64,000 bases of DNA from Halothiobacillus sp. (GTDB lineage: Bacteria; Pseudomonadota; Gammaproteobacteria; Halothiobacillales; Halothiobacillaceae), in NCBI GenBank assembly GCA_016278265.1, contig JADQCE010000002.1, positions 558,001 to 622,000 on the forward strand. The letters are read 5' to 3'. Below, piece by piece: positions 11,428-20,154 of the stretch. Every line of letters starts with the position of its first letter. Position 1 is the stretch's first letter. Made by a program: the position numbers and the translations under genes. The notes beneath the pieces were generated by a model that saw only the letters and a program-made list of their open reading frames with translations, did no database searches and had not been told where the DNA came from.

Positions 11428-11898
11428 GTGCGGATCGAGTTGATCAGCGTCGGTCACAAGCTGCCCGACTGGGCGCAAGAGGGCACGCAGACGTACCTCA
11501 AGCGCCTGCCCGCCGGTTGCCCGGTTCGCCTGACCGAGATCCCGGCCGCCCCGCGCGGCAAGAACGCCGACATTGATCGGGTCAAGACGATGGAGGCCGA
11601 GCGGATAGAGCGTGCCATTCCGAAAGGGGCGCGCGTCATCCTATTCGACGAACGCGGCCGCGACCGTGACACGCGGCAATGGGCCGCCTCGCTGGGCGAC
11701 TGGCTGGTCGAGGGTCGCGACGTCGCGTTGGTGATCGGCGGTCCGGACGGCACGGCGAAATCCCTGCGTCAGCGCGCCGACGAGACCTGGCGGCTCTCGG
11801 CGCTGACCTTGCCGCACCCGCTGGTGCGTGTGCTGGTGGCCGAGCAGCTCTACCGTGCCTGGTCACTGCATCAGAACCACCCTTATCACCGCGAGTGA
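11428..11898 (+). CDS. rlmH: 23S rRNA (pseudouridine1915-N3)-methyltransferase
   Basis: 156 residues starting at GTG 11428, six bases after rsfS. RlmH is a SPOUT methyltransferase acting on helix 69 of the assembled ribosome. The sequence shows the N-terminal MRIELISVGHKLPDWAQEG, the SAM-binding loop FVIGG-like ALVIGGPDG, and the knotted C-terminus HPLVRVLVAEQLYRAW...HPYHRE, which is near-invariant in the family. Confidence 0.96.
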   Translation: MRIELISVGHKLPDWAQEGTQTYLKRLPAGCPVRLTEIPAAPRGKNADIDRVKTMEAERIERAIPKGARVILFDERGRDRDTRQWAASLGDWLVEGRDVALVIGGPDGTAKSLRQRADETWRLSALTLPHPLVRVLVAEQLYRAWSLHQNHPYHRE

Positions 11899-11949
11899 CG
11901 ACCGGGACACGCGACCCCACGGATCGGATCGAATCGTTAGAATGAAACG

Positions 11950-12594
11950 ATGAATCCCGATCCGTGTCCCGCATTGTGGTTGGCCAGCGGCTCGCCGCGC
12001 CGGCGGGAATTGCTCGAGCAGGCCGGTTTCGTCATTGCCGGGCGGGTTCATCCGTCCGGACCGGTGGACGAGTCGCTCTTGCCAGGAGAGATGGCCGATT
12101 CGGCGGTTGTTCGTCTGGCGAGGGCGAAGCTGGATGCCGCGCTGGCCGCACCGCTGCGGGCCGCCGGTGCCGTGTTGCTGGCGGCCGACACCTTGGTCGT
12201 GGGGCCCGATGGGCGGCCGATGGGCAAACCCGTCGATGCGGCCGATGCCGAGGCGATGCTGGCCAGCTTGAGTGGGCAGTGGCACCGGGTGATCACGGCG
12301 GTCGCCGTGGGTGATGGCCAATACCAACGCGATGCGGTGGTCGACTCCCGGCTGCGATTCGCTCGCCTTTCAGCGGAGACGATCCGTGCCTACGTGGCAA
12401 CCGGCGAGCCAATGGACAAGGCGGGCGGCTATGGTCTGCAGGGGCGGGCCGGCAGCTTCGTGGAGGCGGTCGACGGCGATTGCAGCGCGGTCATCGGGTT
12501 GCCCCTGGCGGCCACGTGCCGTCTGCTGGCGACGTTCGACCTTCGGCCGGCCTGGATGGAACGGGGCGACATGGACCGAGGCGACACGGAATAA
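11950..12594 (+). CDS. maf: Maf-family nucleotide pyrophosphatase (YhdE type)
   Basis: 214 residues. Maf proteins hydrolyse non-canonical or dTTP/UTP nucleotides to monophosphates. The signature SGSPRRRELLEQAGF is near the N-terminus, with AADTLVV and DKAGGYGLQGRAG following. Its position immediately before rng matches the E. coli yhdE-rng-yhdP order, which favours the dTTP/UTP (YhdE) subfamily. TAGAAT lies only 7 bases before the ATG; if it were a promoter the transcript would be nearly leaderless, but no -35 is evident. Confidence 0.92.
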   Translation: MNPDPCPALWLASGSPRRRELLEQAGFVIAGRVHPSGPVDESLLPGEMADSAVVRLARAKLDAALAAPLRAAGAVLLAADTLVVGPDGRPMGKPVDAADAEAMLASLSGQWHRVITAVAVGDGQYQRDAVVDSRLRFARLSAETIRAYVATGEPMDKAGGYGLQGRAGSFVEAVDGDCSAVIGLPLAATCRLLATFDLRPAWMERGDMDRGDTE

Positions 12595-12610
12595 CAACGA
12601 GAATTGAGTC

Positions 12611-14098
12611 ATGAGCGAAGAAGTCCTGATCAACATCACCCCGCAGGAGACCCGCATTGCGATGGTCGAGAACGGGGTGCTCCAGGAGATCAACATCGAG
12701 CGCTCACGCTCCCGCGGGATGGTGGGCAATATCTACCGTGGTCGCGTGACCCGCGTGCTGCCGGGCATGGAAGCGGCCTTCATCGACATCGGCGAGGAGC
12801 GCGCCGCATTCCTGCATGTCTCGGACGTCGAGCTGAGCCTGGCTGCCGAGACCGCAACAGAGCTTGAGTCGGCGACGCCTTCCATCGAGACGCTGCTGCG
12901 TACCGGTCAGAACCTGCTGGTGCAGGTGATCAAGGATCCGATCGGTACCAAGGGCGCCCGCCTGACCACCGAGATCACCATCCCGTCGCGTTACCTCGTC
13001 TACGTGCCCAATGGGCGCAATATCGGCGTATCCAGCCGGATCGAGGACAAGACCGAGCGCGACCGTCTGAAGACCGGCCTGGCCGAGCTGATCCTCGAGG
13101 AGGAGGGCGCGCTCGAGGGAGTCGGCGGCCTGATCCTGCGCACCGCGGCCGAGGGCGTGGAGGAAGAGCAGTTGCGCCACGACTACCGTTTCCTGCGGCG
13201 GCTGTGGAGCAATCTTGCCGAGCGTCGCCAGCAGATGACCGACCCGGGGCTGGTGTACGAGGACCTGCCGCTGGCGTTGCGGACCTTGCGGGACACGCTG
13301 GGCCAGTTCGTCGAGAAGATCCGCATTGACTCGCGCGAGACGTACCACCGGGCAATCGCCTTTGCCGAGGAGATGGTCCCGGACATCCTGCCGATCGTCG
13401 AGCACTATCCGGGCGAGCGGCCGATCTTCGAGCTGCACAACATCGAGGAAGAAATCCAGCGCGCGCTGGAGAAGCGGGTTGCTCTCAAATCCGGCGGCTA
13501 CATCGTCATCGACCAGACTGAGGCGATGACCACCATCGACGTCAATACCGGCGCCTTTGTCGGTCACAAGACGCTCGAGGAGACCATCTTCAAGACCAAC
13601 CTCGAGGCGGCCGCGGCGATCGCGCGTCAACTGCGCCTGCGCAATCTCGGCGGGATCATCATCATCGATTTCATCGACATGGCCGAACCGGAACATCGCG
13701 TGCAGGTGCACCAGGCGCTCAATCGTGCCTTGGAGCGTGACCATGCCCGCACCAAGGTCTGTGATGTCTCCACCCTGGGCCTGGTCGAGATGACCAGGAA
13801 GCGTACCCGCGAATCGCTCGAGCACGTGCTCTGCGAGACCTGCCCGGTCTGCGCCGGGCGCGGCTCGGTCAAGACCGCCGAGACGGTCTGCTACGAGATC
13901 TTCCGCGAAGTCACCCGGGATGCCCGCCAGTACCAACCCAAGTCGATGCTGGTGATCGCCAGTGCCTCGGTGATCGACCGCTTGCGCGAGGAGGATTCCA
14001 CCTCGCTGGCCGAATTGCAGGAGTTCATCGGCGTGCCTCTCAAGCTCCAGATTGACCTGCATTACCTGCCGGAGCAGTACGATATTGTTCTGATGTGA
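12611..14098 (+). CDS. rng: Ribonuclease G
   Basis: 495 residues. Endoribonuclease of the RNase E/G family acting in rRNA maturation and mRNA decay. It has an N-terminal S1 domain (residues about 35-125, GNIYRGRVTRVLPGMEAAFIDIG). The catalytic aspartates are in DVNTG (Asp310) and IIIDFIDM (Asp353), and the zinc-link cysteines are in CETCPVCAGRG (about 408-414). There is no long C-terminal scaffold, so it is RNase G rather than RNase E. It starts 16 bases after maf and is followed after 22 bases by yhdP. Confidence 0.96.
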   Translation: MSEEVLINITPQETRIAMVENGVLQEINIERSRSRGMVGNIYRGRVTRVLPGMEAAFIDIGEERAAFLHVSDVELSLAAETATELESATPSIETLLRTGQNLLVQVIKDPIGTKGARLTTEITIPSRYLVYVPNGRNIGVSSRIEDKTERDRLKTGLAELILEEEGALEGVGGLILRTAAEGVEEEQLRHDYRFLRRLWSNLAERRQQMTDPGLVYEDLPLALRTLRDTLGQFVEKIRIDSRETYHRAIAFAEEMVPDILPIVEHYPGERPIFELHNIEEEIQRALEKRVALKSGGYIVIDQTEAMTTIDVNTGAFVGHKTLEETIFKTNLEAAAAIARQLRLRNLGGIIIIDFIDMAEPEHRVQVHQALNRALERDHARTKVCDVSTLGLVEMTRKRTRESLEHVLCETCPVCAGRGSVKTAETVCYEIFREVTRDARQYQPKSMLVIASASVIDRLREEDSTSLAELQEFIGVPLKLQIDLHYLPEQYDIVLM

Positions 14099-14120
14099 TC
14101 GGGCACGCAGGAGAGGCCGG

Positions 14121-17100
14121 GTGAGCAGTGAAAGCAGCGTAAAACGCGAACGACGGCTGCGGCAGGGGTTTCGGCGCCTGCTGATGGCGGCTGCCCTGCT
14201 GCTCGTGCTGATTGCTGCACTCAGCGCCGTCTCCCGAGCGTTGCTGCCTTGGGTCGAACGCTACCAGCCGGATTTCGAGTCGGTGGTCAGCGAGGCGCTC
14301 GATGTGCCAGTACGTTTCGGCAGCCTGGACCTGCGCTGGCAGGGCTACCAGCCACAGGTGGTCTTCCGCGATGTCCGCATCGATGCCGGCCCGCGCGCCG
14401 ATGGGCTGAGCCTGGGATTGTCCTGGTGGCGCAGCCTGGTGGAACGGCGTCTGGTCGCCGACAAGATCACGCTCGATGCCCCCCGGTTTACCCTAATCCG
14501 CAATCGCGACGGCTGGGCAGTGGCCGATCTTTCCCTGGAAGGGCGCGCCGGCGTGACCGCCCAGCGAGTTTCCTGGGCCGAGGTGGAAGACCAGTTGGCG
14601 CGGCTGGGGCACTTGTCGGTGCGGGACGCGGTGGTGGAGTTCCGCGATCCCGAAGGTCGGGGCGATCGATTGACGTTCAGTCTCGCCGCCGAGCTCGATC
14701 GCGATCAGTGGCGTGCGTCGGGGAACGCCCGTCTGGCCGGGATCAGTGACGAGCCGATGCGGTTTGCCGGCGAGGGGCGCTTCGGTGAGCAGAGCCGGGT
14801 GTCTCTGTTCCTGCAGGTGAGCGACTGGAAACTGCCCCAGGTGCAGCAGCGGCTGGACCGCTACGGCGGCCCCACAGTGCGGCGCACAATGGGTGGGTGT
14901 CCCGGCGACGGCAACCCGGCCCGCTGCGAGGTTGGTATGCCGCGTATCGACACCGGGCGCCTCGATGGCCGGTTGTGGTTGGACTGGGCGCAGACGCGAC
15001 TGACCGATCTCACGGTACGGGCGGACGTGCGTAATCTTGCGGTCACCCGCGAGCAGTTGCTGGCCGAGGACGATGCCAGTCAGGCATCACTGGATCGCGT
15101 TTCGGCGACGCTTGCCTGGGCACGTGATGCCAATGGCTGGCACCTGGATGCCGAGGACGTCAAGGTCCGCCCTTCGCGTGAGGAGCCGTTGCCGACCGAA
15201 TTCGTGCGCGTGCGCGCGACCGGCGACGAGCTCTTTTTTGCCACCGATCATGCCGATCTTGGCCATCTTGCGGTGTGGCTGGCCGCCGCACCCTTGCCGA
15301 CGGATTTTCTCGAGCTGCTCGACCAGAACGTGCCGCGCGGGCAGGCGCGCGACGTGCGTCTGCGCTTCATCAAGGGCGAGCTGGTCGAGGGCTTTCTCGA
15401 TCTGCGCGGCTTTGGCAACACGACCGGCGTTCCGCTGCGCCCGGTCATCGGCACCCGCGCGGGGCGTGGCGGGGCGGATCTGACCCTGTACCGCCAACCC
15501 GGCGGCTGGCTGGCCCGAATCGACCAGCATGACCTCATCCTCGCTGTGCCGGGGATGTTCCGGGAACCGGTGAGCATTGATCGGGTGCAGGGCGATCTTT
15601 ACTGGTTGGACCCGGTAGGGTCACTCGGCGCCAGTGAACAGCCCCCGGCCGGGCTTTCGCTCTTTAGTCCCAATCTGGTGTTGGCCTCTCCCGGACTCGA
15701 CGTGGCCGGACGGTTCTTCTACCGGCAAGCCAGCGGCGAGCAGCCGGGCTACCTGGGAGTCGACACCGGCTTTGCCGTCGACGACACGCGCGGGATTCCG
15801 GGCTACCTGCCGCGCCACGTGATTGGTCCTCGGACACTCGACTGGCTCGATGCCGCCCTCGAGGGTGAGGGCGCGCAAGGTCGGATCGACCAGGGACGTT
15901 TCATCTTCCACGGTGACCCGGCTCGCGCGCCGTTCACGGATGGCGGCGGCTACTTTTCGGTGGTGTTCGACTACCACGACCTGACGCTGCCCTATCGACC
16001 GGGCTGGCCGGCACTGACCGAGGCCAGCGGCAACATGGCCTTCGTCAACAAGCAGTACCACGTCGATGTCGAGCAGGGCCGGGTCGGGCCGGTGCCGGTC
16101 GGTGGTTCGCGCGTGAGTATCTTTGATCTCGATGAACCCAAGCTTCAGATCGCAGTCGACCGGCCGGTGGCGATCGACGCGCTTCTTGAAGGCCTTGGAC
16201 AGACCCCGTTGATCGACGCCGGGGCGCTTGCCGGCTTCTCGGGGCGTGGCGAGGGGCAGTTCACCCTGGATGTATTGATCGGTCTGACCTCGGGTTCGCC
16301 GCCACCCTCGGCGTCCGGGGCGTATCGGTTTGCCGGTCATCGGCTTTCCGTCGCCGACGATCGGTTCGTGTTCGAGGACGTCTCCGGCCCACTGCGTTTC
16401 GCGGACACGCGCTTCACCGCTGATGCCCTGTCGGGTCGTTTCCTCGGTGAGCCGTTCCGCGCACAGGTCGATTCGCTTGCCGATCGTTCCGCCACCCGCA
16501 TCCAGGCGAGCACCCGCTTTACACCGACCGGGCTCTCGACGGTGCTGGGGCCGGTCGGTCAGACGGCGGTCGCCGGGGCGCTGATCGACAGCCTTGACGG
16601 CGAGACGGACGTCGGCGTGCGCGTCGACATCCCTCATGGTGGAGGCGGCGGTGTCGGGATCCGATTGGAAAGTGGCCTGGTCGGCTGGCAGAGCCGACTG
16701 CCGTCCCCGCTGGAAAAGCCCGCGCCGATCAGTTGGCCGCTGACGGTCGACCTGGACGTGCGCAACGGGGGGCTGCGCGCACTGTCGGCGCGTCTGGAGG
16801 GAGCCCAGACCTGGCGTGCCGACCTGGGTTTCGACGAGGGCGGTTCGCTGGCGAGAACCCAATTGGGTAACCGGTCTTCGGTCGGTGAGTCGACCGGCGA
16901 AGGGGCGTCGGCGACGCATCGCATCGGCCTGACCCTTAAGGCGCTGGCGATCGACCCCTGGCTCGACTGGTGGGCATCGGTCGAGTCGAGTGGGGGGGCG
17001 GCGACCAGCGGCACCAAACCGGGCCAAACCTGGTGGGTTGACGCCCGCATCGGTCGGCTGAGCTTCGGCGACTGGTGGCTCGATGCAGTGACAGCCGGTT

Positions 17101-18116
17101 GGTCGACCCGTGCCGATGGCTGGTGGCTGGGTGTTTCGGGCGAAGAGAACCGTGGCGAGCTGAGGTTCTCGGCGGGCAGTTCCACGGCGGCCGGGGCCCT
17201 GGAGGGGCAGTTTGATCGGCTGCGCCTGCATCGCGAGTCGACATCGACGGACAGCGAGCCGACGCCGCCACAGGCATGGGATCTGGTCACGCTCCCGACC
17301 GCCCGTTTCACGGTCGACTCCCTGACGGTCGACGAGCTTCGGCTTGGCCGGTTGGACCTGGAGTCGCGGCCCGAGAACAGTCACTACCGAATTGACCGGG
17401 TCGACTGGCAGCCGGTGCCGAGCTTGAGCGTGTCGGGGAGTGGCCGGGTGGAAAATGGTGTCAGCGAAGCCCCCCGGGGTCAGCGGACCCGTCTGTCCCT
17501 TTCCATTGCCGGCAACGATCTCGGGACGGCGATCGCGGCAATTAACGGCTATTCACCCATCCAAGGGGGCAGGGTCGATGAGGGGCAAGTGACCATTGCC
17601 TGGCCGGGCAGTCCGTCGAGTTTCCATGTCGGTCGAGCCGCAGGCAATGGCCGCTTTCTCCTGTCAGAGGGGCAGCTCAAGGGTATCGATCCGGGCGCCG
17701 GCCGGTTGGTCGGGTTGATGAGCCTGGGGGCGCTGGCAGACCGGTTGCGTTTCGATTTCCGCGATGTCACCCGTGAGGGGCTGTACTTCGAGACCCTGGC
17801 TGGAAATTGGCGTCTTGACCGCGGACGGTTGATCGTCGATCCGCTCGAACTGATCAACCCGTCGTTGAGCGCCCTGATCGACGGTGAGCTGCAGCTAGTC
17901 GACCGGCGGCTCGACCTGACGGCGCGAATCTACGCCGATTTTGGCATGCTTCTGCCGCTGATCGGCACGGTCGCTGGCGGTCCGCTGGTCGGCGGGGCGG
18001 TGCTGGCGCTGCAGGAAACGTTCAGGCAACTGGATCAGGCCCCGGAGCCATCGGTCACCTACCATGTTGGGGGATCATTCGAACAGCCCGCGGTCACTAG
18101 AGGGGGCACACCATGA
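14121..18116 (+). CDS. yhdP: YhdP, AsmA-like envelope phospholipid-transport protein
   Basis: 1331 residues starting GTG. One transmembrane segment (about 14-38, LLMAAALLLVLIAALSAVS) anchors a very long beta-rich periplasmic part. The C-terminus carries the AsmA-2/DUF3971-type signature (GAGRLVGLMSLGALADRLRFDFRDVTREGLYF and DLTARIYADFGMLLPLIG). In E. coli, YhdP works with TamB and YdbH to move phospholipids to the outer membrane. Several Gly/Ser-rich stretches occur between 900 and 1150. The last four bases overlap the next gene (ATGA). Confidence 0.92.
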   Translation: MSSESSVKRERRLRQGFRRLLMAAALLLVLIAALSAVSRALLPWVERYQPDFESVVSEALDVPVRFGSLDLRWQGYQPQVVFRDVRIDAGPRADGLSLGLSWWRSLVERRLVADKITLDAPRFTLIRNRDGWAVADLSLEGRAGVTAQRVSWAEVEDQLARLGHLSVRDAVVEFRDPEGRGDRLTFSLAAELDRDQWRASGNARLAGISDEPMRFAGEGRFGEQSRVSLFLQVSDWKLPQVQQRLDRYGGPTVRRTMGGCPGDGNPARCEVGMPRIDTGRLDGRLWLDWAQTRLTDLTVRADVRNLAVTREQLLAEDDASQASLDRVSATLAWARDANGWHLDAEDVKVRPSREEPLPTEFVRVRATGDELFFATDHADLGHLAVWLAAAPLPTDFLELLDQNVPRGQARDVRLRFIKGELVEGFLDLRGFGNTTGVPLRPVIGTRAGRGGADLTLYRQPGGWLARIDQHDLILAVPGMFREPVSIDRVQGDLYWLDPVGSLGASEQPPAGLSLFSPNLVLASPGLDVAGRFFYRQASGEQPGYLGVDTGFAVDDTRGIPGYLPRHVIGPRTLDWLDAALEGEGAQGRIDQGRFIFHGDPARAPFTDGGGYFSVVFDYHDLTLPYRPGWPALTEASGNMAFVNKQYHVDVEQGRVGPVPVGGSRVSIFDLDEPKLQIAVDRPVAIDALLEGLGQTPLIDAGALAGFSGRGEGQFTLDVLIGLTSGSPPPSASGAYRFAGHRLSVADDRFVFEDVSGPLRFADTRFTADALSGRFLGEPFRAQVDSLADRSATRIQASTRFTPTGLSTVLGPVGQTAVAGALIDSLDGETDVGVRVDIPHGGGGGVGIRLESGLVGWQSRLPSPLEKPAPISWPLTVDLDVRNGGLRALSARLEGAQTWRADLGFDEGGSLARTQLGNRSSVGESTGEGASATHRIGLTLKALAIDPWLDWWASVESSGGAATSGTKPGQTWWVDARIGRLSFGDWWLDAVTAGWSTRADGWWLGVSGEENRGELRFSAGSSTAAGALEGQFDRLRLHRESTSTDSEPTPPQAWDLVTLPTARFTVDSLTVDELRLGRLDLESRPENSHYRIDRVDWQPVPSLSVSGSGRVENGVSEAPRGQRTRLSLSIAGNDLGTAIAAINGYSPIQGGRVDEGQVTIAWPGSPSSFHVGRAAGNGRFLLSEGQLKGIDPGAGRLVGLMSLGALADRLRFDFRDVTREGLYFETLAGNWRLDRGRLIVDPLELINPSLSALIDGELQLVDRRLDLTARIYADFGMLLPLIGTVAGGPLVGGAVLALQETFRQLDQAPEPSVTYHVGGSFEQPAVTRGGTP

Positions 18117-18961
18117 GCGAGCCGAAGCCGACCGTCGCCGTCGTGCAAATCAATGGCCGATCCGACTGGGACAGCAATCGTCCGGTCGTGGAGCGGTTGA
18201 TCGCCCAAGCGGCGGACGGCGATGCCAGCGTGGTCGTGCTGCCGGAAAACCTGCTCGCGATGCCGTCCGACCCGCGCGAGCTGATTGGGATGGCGGCGAC
18301 GGACACCCCGCGGGCGGTTCGCGACCTCACGTCATGGGCGACGCTGTATGGGGTCTGGCTGGTGGCCGGCACCTTGCCGTTTGTCCCCGACGATCCGGGG
18401 GACAGCCATCGGGTCGCGTCGCGAACCCTGGTGATCGATGCACAGGGCAAGGTGGTCGAGCACTACGACAAGATTCATCTGTTCGACGTGGTGCTGCCGG
18501 ATGGTGAGAGTTACCGCGAGTCGAATACCTTCGTCGCCGGGGATCGACTGGTGGTCGTCGATACACCGGCCGGGCGGTTGGGGCTGGCGACCTGCTTCGA
18601 CCTGCGCTTTCCGGAGCTGTTCACCCATCTTGCCGAGGCCCGCGCGGACTGGTTCTGCCTGCCATCGGCCTTCACCCGGCCGACCGGCGAGGCGCACTGG
18701 CACGTGCTCCTGCGCGCACGTGCCATCGAGAACAGCGCCTGGGTGGTGGCCGCCGCGCAGGTCGGGCGTCACGCCGATGGCCGTGAGACGTATGGTCACA
18801 GCCTGGTCGTCGACCCCTGGGGGCGGGTGCTGAAGGATGCCGGTGACACCGCCGACTGCGTTCGGTTTGCGCGTTTCGATTACCCCTGGCTGCAGGGGCT
18901 GCGGCAACGCTTCCCCGTACGGGAGCTGCACCGCCCGGCGCTGTTCGCCGGCGGGCGGTAG
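18113..18961 (+). CDS. Carbon-nitrogen hydrolase (Nit1/NIT2-type amidase)
   Basis: 282 residues; its ATG overlaps the yhdP stop. The nitrilase catalytic triad is visible: Glu45 in VVLPENLLAM, Lys120 in YDKIHLFDV, and Cys161 in LGLATCFDLRFPEL. The DVVLPDGESYRES stretch is typical of the Nit1 branch, whose members hydrolyse deaminated glutathione. Adjacency to rng-yhdP is common in gammaproteobacteria, where tldD follows; here a DAHP synthase follows instead. Confidence 0.88.
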   Translation: MSEPKPTVAVVQINGRSDWDSNRPVVERLIAQAADGDASVVVLPENLLAMPSDPRELIGMAATDTPRAVRDLTSWATLYGVWLVAGTLPFVPDDPGDSHRVASRTLVIDAQGKVVEHYDKIHLFDVVLPDGESYRESNTFVAGDRLVVVDTPAGRLGLATCFDLRFPELFTHLAEARADWFCLPSAFTRPTGEAHWHVLLRARAIENSAWVVAAAQVGRHADGRETYGHSLVVDPWGRVLKDAGDTADCVRFARFDYPWLQGLRQRFPVRELHRPALFAGGR

Positions 18962-19018
18962 ACCGTCATCATCATGGCGCAAATCCCGCTTGGCCTTTAC
19001 CATGGCACAACGAATTCC

Positions 19019-19041
19019 CGTCCGGTCGCTACGACCGGACG
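19019..19041 (+). promoter_or_regulatory. Perfect 10-bp hairpin in the DAHP synthase leader
   Basis: CGTCCGGTCG at 19019-19028 and its exact complement at 19032-19041, loop CTA. It ends 24 bases before the start codon. There is no T run after it, so it is not an ordinary terminator. It may be an operator, an mRNA structure affecting translation, or a terminator for the nitrilase transcript that lacks a U tract. Confidence 0.5.
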
Positions 19042-19065
19042 CACATATCGACTAGTTGAGAAAAT

Positions 19066-20154
19066 ATGACCGTACAGACCGACGACCTGCGCATCGAGGA
19101 GATCCACCAGTTGACCCCGCCCGAGGTCTTCCGCACCGAGTATCTGCTCTCGGAAACGGGCGCCGAGACGGTGGATCACGCGCGTCGGACCATCCAGGAC
19201 ATACTCGACCGTCGTGATGACCGGCTGATGGTGGTCATGGGGCCGTGCTCGATCCATGACGTCGATGCCGCACGGGACTACGCCGGCCGGTTGCGCGAGC
19301 TGGCCGACGAGGTCAAGGACGACGTGTTCCTGGTGATGCGGGTCTACTTCGAGAAGCCGCGCACCACCGTCGGTTGGAAGGGGCTGATCAACGATCCGGA
19401 TCTCGACGGCAGCTTCAATATCAACAAGGGACTGGGCGTGGCCCGTCATTTGCTGGTCGACCTGGCCGAAATGGGCGTGCCGACGGCCACCGAATACCTC
19501 GACCTGATCAGCCCGCAGTACATCTCGGACTCGATCTCCTGGGGCGCGATCGGGGCGCGGACCACCGAATCGCAGGTCCACCGTGAACTGGCCTCGGGGC
19601 TTTCCTGTCCGGTGGGCTTCAAGAACGGCACCGATGGTGGCCTGCGCGTGGCGATCGACGCGATCCGTGCCTCGGCCCGCCCGCACCATTTCCTCTCGGT
19701 GACCAAGGCGGGACGCTCGGCGATCTTCGCCACCAGCGGCAACCCGGATTGTCACATCATTCTCCGCGGTGGCCGCAGCACCAACTACGACGCAGCGAGC
19801 GTCAGCGAGGCCCTTGAACAGCTCCGCCAGACCGAGATGCCCGAGCGGTTGATGATCGATTTTTCTCACGCGAACAGTCAGAAGCAGCACGCCCGGCAAA
19901 TCCAGGTGGCAGAGGACGTCGCGGCGCAGATCGCCGGTGGCAATGCCGGCATCGTTGGCGCGATGGTCGAAAGCCACCTGATCGCCGGTCGCCAGGACGT
20001 GGTCTCCGGCAAGCCGCTGACCTACGGCCAAAGTATTACGGACGCCTGCATCGGCTGGGATGACAGCCGGGCCGTCATTCATCGTCTTGCCGAGGCGGTG
20101 CGAATCCGTCGCGCCGGCGGCGGTGTGCTCGACGAGTTGCCGGAACATGGCTGA
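19066..20154 (+). CDS. aroG: 3-deoxy-7-phosphoheptulonate synthase, class I
   Basis: 362 residues. Condenses PEP and erythrose-4-phosphate, the first step of the shikimate pathway. Typical class I sequence: VVMGPCSIHDVDAARDYA, MRVYFEKPRTTVGWKGLINDP, LRGGRSTNYDAASV, and DFSHANSQKQ with conserved metal ligands. The sequence does not tell which aromatic amino acid inhibits it, so the symbol marks the family only. Its leader holds a strong hairpin, and its last eight bases overlap the next gene. Confidence 0.95.
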   Translation: MTVQTDDLRIEEIHQLTPPEVFRTEYLLSETGAETVDHARRTIQDILDRRDDRLMVVMGPCSIHDVDAARDYAGRLRELADEVKDDVFLVMRVYFEKPRTTVGWKGLINDPDLDGSFNINKGLGVARHLLVDLAEMGVPTATEYLDLISPQYISDSISWGAIGARTTESQVHRELASGLSCPVGFKNGTDGGLRVAIDAIRASARPHHFLSVTKAGRSAIFATSGNPDCHIILRGGRSTNYDAASVSEALEQLRQTEMPERLMIDFSHANSQKQHARQIQVAEDVAAQIAGGNAGIVGAMVESHLIAGRQDVVSGKPLTYGQSITDACIGWDDSRAVIHRLAEAVRIRRAGGGVLDELPEHG

